A DNA stretch of 64,000 nucleotides from Acanthaster planci (lineage: Eukaryota; Echinodermata; Asteroidea; Valvatida; Acanthasteridae). The position numbers and the translations under genes are program-made. Numbering within the stretch: the stretch's first letter is position 1; each line of letters starts with the position of its first letter. The stretch covers positions 191,382 through 255,381 of the forward strand of contig NW_019091600.1 in the NCBI RefSeq assembly GCF_001949145.1. The letters run 5' to 3'. Below, piece by piece: positions 59,672 to 64,000 of the stretch. Under the pieces are notes generated by a model that was given only the letters and a program-made list of their open reading frames with translations, was not told the origin of the DNA and searched no databases.

Positions 59672-62600
59672 TTAGAAGACACAGGCTTGGGCATCCAGTC
59701 GGTCTTCATCAGGAACTGTGGACAGATCTTTGGGACATTCTGAGAACAACAAAAGACAGCAGTCTTGTAGTGTATTCAATAGATTCTTGTGCAATGTGGG
59801 TTAAACTAGTTCCATCAATGAGTGTTGCTGTCCTCGTAGTTGGGTGTGGTTTGCTCAAGGATGGATCCAGAACCAACTTTTTTGGGGAGGGGAGGCAGCA
59901 AACTTTTCTTTTTAGGATGGGGGCCACAAATTTGCGTTTTTTTTTCATGCAACCTCCCTTCCCTTTTTGAGGAGTGCACACAGTGGTCCATTCGGGGCTT
60001 TTATACTATTTCAAGGAAGGGAAATGAAAAAAAAACAAAATTGCCTTTGCCTTTCTGGGGAGGTGGGTGAAGGAATGGCTCCTGCTGGCCCCTCTGGATC
60101 TGTCCTTGGGTTTGCTTAACTTGCAATAGTTGACTAAAGGTGGATACATGTAATCCTGCCTATAAAACAACTTTATGTATGTGCTGGGTATGGTATACAA
60201 ACATGACTTTGAAACAGAATTTCTCAGCACATTATGTGCTGCAAATGACGAATAGGTGTCAAAGCAGACTTCTCATTACCTTAACCTCCAAGGGTTGCTG
60301 GCCCTAACCTTCCCCATTCACCCAAAGTTAAACACCCATATGGGACTTTGTGCACAGAGGCTGTTGGACTTTGTTTTTCTGAGGTATGCCAAACCCAATG
60401 CAAAAGCCAGCTGTTATGGGCCAACCAGACCTATCCCTGCAGAATTAAACACTTTACTACTGTTTAATTCTGTGTGGTTGGGGAAGGTTAGGGTTAAAAC
60501 CAAGTTGGTAGAAAACTAGAACTCCAGCAGCTCATCATATCCTTTCAGCCCATGATTCTTGTCAATTCCCCAAAGCATTTCTCAATGATGGGCCAATGAA
60601 CCAAATGTGGACTCACTTTTCTCACAGCGATGGCCATAGAAGCCAGTGCCTTCACACTTGCAAAGGTACACATTGTTCTTGGTCTGTACACACTGGCCCT
60701 TGTTCTCACAGTCATTCTTGCGGCAGGTGTCTCCTGCAACAGTGAAGAGACATACTACATGACACTATGACAGTTTATATCACCAGTGCGGCTGATCAGT
60801 CACAAAATAGCTGGAGAAGAAAGTACAACCTTTTGTGATAGTGCCATATTTGTGAAGCCTGATTTTAAATGGTCTTTTCTTTCTTTAAATGCAGAGAATT
60901 CCCATCAAAGTTCAAAAGGAACATGGGAGTGAGGTAACAGATATGGTAGACAAAGTTCCGGTCTGAACTATGCCTATCCAAAATTGATGTAGGCAACAAG
61001 AGTGATAGGCCATGTCTGAATCACTTGGCTATGGCTTGAAATTACACAATTCAATGGGAACTGAATGTGGCCACTACCATAGACTTGTGTAATTTCAGGC
61101 CCCACCCAAGTAATTGGGACACGACCATAAACTTTTCAATTATTACAGTAGTTGAAATCTGAGCATGATATTTTGACATACATAGATTAGGTTTTCCACT
61201 GAAAAAATATCAACATTTCAAATATTATATTGCCTGTAAAATGAAATGTAATTTCGCTAAGGAGAATTCCTCTACACTTGGCTTTGGTCTTCCATGGCAA
61301 CCCCAACAGTGTAAAAAATTAGTCCATTATCCTTGGGCCAACTGAACACAAAGCACAACCCTGTGAACATGACTAGAGGCCAAACTGTACTTTCTGCTGT
61401 CATCACAGAGGTCAAGTTGATTTGGACAGCACATTTTGTATATTTTCCTCACTGTCTGGCAAACCCAGACAGGAAACCCAACCCGGTTACATGTTCTACA
61501 GAGCCTGCTAATTTATATATTTAGTTTATTAAGTGCTGTATGAGATGAGACACCTGCAACCCTTACCCATTTACAAACTGCAAAGTTGTATTAACATGCA
61601 AACATGTAGTATGAGCAATCAACCAGTAATATGCACAAGGTGTTACTGCTGTGATATCAACATGTGCAAACAATATTTCACACAAGTGTTACTACATGTA
61701 TTATTAAACAAAATAATTGAGGATGTTCAAACATGAAATTTTTCCCAGCCATGATAATTGATATTGCATGAATATTTTACTTTAATTTTTGTTGGGAGTG
61801 AGGAGGGCATGCACTACCAATAATATTCCCCATCCCCCAAACAAGCCTTGGAAGTATAAGTTCAATCAAGTGCCACAGAGGGACAAGTAAACCAGACACA
61901 CTGCATAAAAAAGCAGTTTGAGAATCCATTCAATGACTGTGACATCAGTATGATTACATTAGATGTAAGACAAAAGAATTCCTTTTCAGTTAAAAAATTC
62001 ACACTTTCTATACAAAAAAACGAGCAGTAGTATTAGTCTAACTGCAGTCCAACTAAAGCAAAATGCCTAGATTTCAGTCCTGCTTTTTACAGGATTTGTT
62101 GTTCAGCAGCGTGTATGAGCCATGACAATAAGTCCAGCCAAGCTGAAAAGTTTGTTTCCTGTACCCCTACTGGAGCATTGTCCCTGGACTGGCCTTTACA
62201 CGTATATAGCATGGTCCAGCCCGCTCCATTGTTACAGTGTGTACCGTAACAAAGGATGCATGGCAGTGCTACAACATGTACTTCTATTATTGACTACTGG
62301 AGGATATTTTTGACTAAACTGTTCGTCTTCAAATAAGAATAATAAAAAAACACACTCCTTTACTGTTTTAAATACCACATCCTGTAGCAAGATAAGTGCC
62401 AGTTACAGGATTGGTAATTGCAACCAACACAAAAGTTGCAATGGAAAGCCTTGCCATAGCTCCATTGGCATCACTGCTACTAAGCGTTGTGCGCTTGCAT
62501 TTTCCATCAAATTCAATTCCATCAAATACTACACAAAACCAGGATTTAGCTTCTGGAATTCTTGCGCCGGTTTGGGATGACAAGCCAGAACAAGCCTTCA

Positions 62601-62805
62601 TGGGTAAACCACAGACTTAGCGTCTTAACCCTACTGCTTTAAATGCAATCCAAATCCTATCATCAATCATGTCTCACCAAAGAGGGCTCTTTGGCATCGC
62701 TTGTCACTTCGGTAGTCAAAAGGGTTGTGACATGCCATCTTGGTGGAGCAAACACACTGCTTGTCAATCTGATCACATCCATAGAACTCCTTCTCCACAC
62801 AGTCA
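59672..62805 (-). CDS. 3' end of a cysteine-rich, EGF-domain, probably extracellular protein
   Basis: Three exons join in frame: 62805-62678, 60733-60617 and 59739-59672. Splice sites are GTCAGCAG|TGAC, TTTG|GTGAGA, GTTGCAG|GAGAC, AAAA|GTGAGT and TTCTCAG|AATG. The first exon codes for a six-cysteine segment (DCVEKEFYGCDQIDKQCVC, then MACHNPFDYRSDKRCQRAL) of a type I do not recognise. The second is a classical EGF-like domain with six cysteines and the closing C-K-C...GTGFYGHRC pattern. The last gives a short tail KCPKDLSTVPDEDRLDAQ, then ACVF and TAA. Such a cysteine pattern implies a secreted or extracellular protein. The gene starts to the right of 62805; the first exon here opens in phase 2. 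A hAT-like element sits in the last intron, close to the final exon. The family is not identified. Confidence 0.75.
59856..60108. mobile_element. hAT-like MITE with 8-bp target-site duplication
   Basis: The 253-bp element starts CAAGGATGGATCCAGA and ends TCTGGATCTGTCCTTG, which are 16-bp terminal inverted repeats with two mismatches. The 8-bp sequence GGTTTGCT flanks it on both sides (59848-59855 and 60109-60116). An 8-bp duplication with short C-A-starting TIRs is the hallmark of the hAT superfamily. The interior is purine/pyrimidine-skewed with no transposase frame, so it is non-autonomous. It lies in the last intron of the EGF-like gene. Confidence 0.8.
60302..60493. mobile_element. MITE with CCCTAACCTTCCCCA ends (EGF-like gene intron)
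   Basis: The left end CCCTAACCTTCCCCA (60302-60316) is exactly reverse-complementary to the right end TGGGGAAGGTTAGGG (60479-60493). Weaker symmetry continues to a GTTAAACA/AATTAAACA block about 33 bp in. Total 192 bp with no coding capacity. It belongs to the same end-sequence family as 50055-50471. Confidence 0.7.
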
Positions 62806-64000
62806 CTGCTGACAACTGGCAAATGAAAATACCAATTACTAGACGTGAGCTGGGTTTCAAACCAAACCTACATGAAAAATACAAACATAACAATGAAATT
62901 TCTGGTCAAGCTGGAAACTTTGCATGGGTTGTTATGAAACAACGCTGCTTTTCAAATGCCATGTTTAGATTTCACATGAAGTGAACGCAAGCAAGCACCC
63001 ATTTCTATTTGAAGTGTAAATCAGAAACTACAGTGCCCTGTTGCAAATTACAACCAAATTTTACGGTGACACTTGACGCTTTCATATTATGTCAAAGAAA
63101 CTCCTCCAGGAATCACTACAAATTAATTACCCATTCCAACATCATCTTTTAAAAAATGTTTTGTACCACACTGCATGAGACTCAAATAAAATAACTAAAA
63201 TGACAGGTGTATGGTAAAAGTATAAAACTTCAACATGCACATGAATTTACCCCAAAGGTCGTTCCAGTAAATGGCTACACTGTTTTATGATACCCAGGAT
63301 GCAAGAAAACTGTTTACAGTATTGTTCTCAACACCTGCAGTAAATTTACCAAAAGGTCAAGCAGGCAGCCATACTGGGTACACTCCCTGTCGGTTGGGGG
63401 GAGGACTTTATGTTCTACACAGGATGGCATCCAGCCAGCTACAAGGCCCACAAGGTCAGTGGCATGCCATCTGTAATATACACCCTTCAAGTCACATCCA
63501 CATTCCACAAATTTGAGGTCTCCAATGTACATGTGCAAACAGGAATTTTATTTCAACAGCTGTTTATACTGATCATGTGTAAATTATGTCCAATCCTTTT
63601 TTACACAAATTTTAGTGTACATCTGAAAATATGCAATATATTTACAAAGAAGGAAGGCCTATACATGTACACTTACTTTTGTTTTGTTTTTTTTTAACAT
63701 CAGTACCTGTACATCACCTTTCACCTGCAGAGCCAGGCTGATCTTAATTTTGGATTAGAGCAAGACCTTTGATAGTCCCCCACCAAGGTCTCTTAGCAAA
63801 ACTCTATCATGTCAGAAGCTGAAATAAGATCCTCTCTTGGATGGACGATTTCCTTACCAAATATCATCAGAGATGGTGGTGATTGACACTGAATCATCAG
63901 AAACACCATCCATGGTTTGAGGGGTTCCCAAGGGAACAGTGTCAGGGACCTTACTTTTTTGTCAATAAATGATTTAAATGCGAGCCTTTCATCAAGCATG
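62806..64000. other. Right end of window, intron of the EGF-like gene or upstream exons
   Basis: The EGF-like gene continues to the right. One possible further exon, read on the minus strand, is 63949-63858 (30 codons, ending GATATTTG|GTAAGG in the required phase 2, which would make the junction codon TGT, Cys). Its acceptor (AAAAGTAAG) lacks a pyrimidine tract, so I do not count it as part of the gene. Nothing else is supported. Confidence 0.35.

Noticed and set aside
63350-63470. Possible exon of the EGF-like gene (minus strand, 40 codons with four cysteines, splice-like ends)
   Set aside because: It ends in phase 0 while the next exon needs phase 2; joined in phase 0 the next exon opens with TGA.

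Overview
The window is animal nuclear DNA: genes split into many short exons with GT/AG introns, AT-rich introns and intergenic DNA full of short mobile elements. The protein sequences are metazoan, with FAT-type cadherin, Hsp110/HSPA4, UBE2K and PRPS reading very close to their vertebrate counterparts. Non-coding DNA is peppered with the palindromic words TACATGTA / ACATGTACATGT / CCGGTACATGTACC. From memory such motifs are common in marine invertebrate deuterostomes (sea stars, amphioxus), so an echinoderm or other invertebrate deuterostome is my best guess. The species is not determined.

Layout. 1-16561: no coding exon found; probably a very long intron or downstream part of the FAT-like gene, holding a foldback element (1512-2278), a small TIR repeat (9558-9619), a probable solo LTR (14864-15580) and a LINE-type 3' tail (about 16240-16449). 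16562-19883 (minus): one giant coding exon of a FAT1/2/3-type atypical cadherin, signal peptide plus nine complete and one partial cadherin repeat. 19884-30352: intron or intergenic DNA, with a 60-bp-arm palindrome (22418-22563) and a possible non-coding first exon or promoter of the cadherin gene near 23.1 kb. 30353-44050 (minus): complete HSPA4/Hsp110 gene, 18 coding exons, 858 aa, with a heat-shock-element-like site about 150 bp upstream of its ATG. 44051-47651: HSPA4 upstream region and UBE2K 3' flank. 47652-52001 (minus): complete UBE2K, 5 exons, 200 aa. 52002-52548: 547-bp head-to-head promoter region. 52549-56321 (plus): complete PRPS1/2-type ribose-phosphate pyrophosphokinase, 7 exons, 318 aa. 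56322-59671: PRPS 3' flank. 59672 to at least 62805 (minus): 3' end of a cysteine-rich, EGF-containing probably secreted gene that runs toward or past the window end.

The genes do not form a pathway. UBE2K and HSPA4 both act in protein quality control, FAT cadherin in planar polarity and adhesion, and PRPS in nucleotide synthesis. The only regulatory coupling the sequence suggests is the short shared promoter interval of UBE2K and PRPS.

Mobile DNA is the main accessory content. There is a hAT-like MITE with an 8-bp target duplication (59856-60108), a family of short repeats ending in CCCTAACC/GGTTAGGG (9.56, 43.0, 50.1 and 60.3 kb), two near-identical 188-bp repeats in opposite orientation (36.2 and 53.96 kb), a diverged tRNA-SINE-like pair in HSPA4 introns, and a 12-bp minisatellite in UBE2K intron 4. 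I found no prokaryote-type system, no CRISPR and no clearly new biochemical system. The most unusual items are the unclassified repeats and the unidentified cysteine-rich gene.
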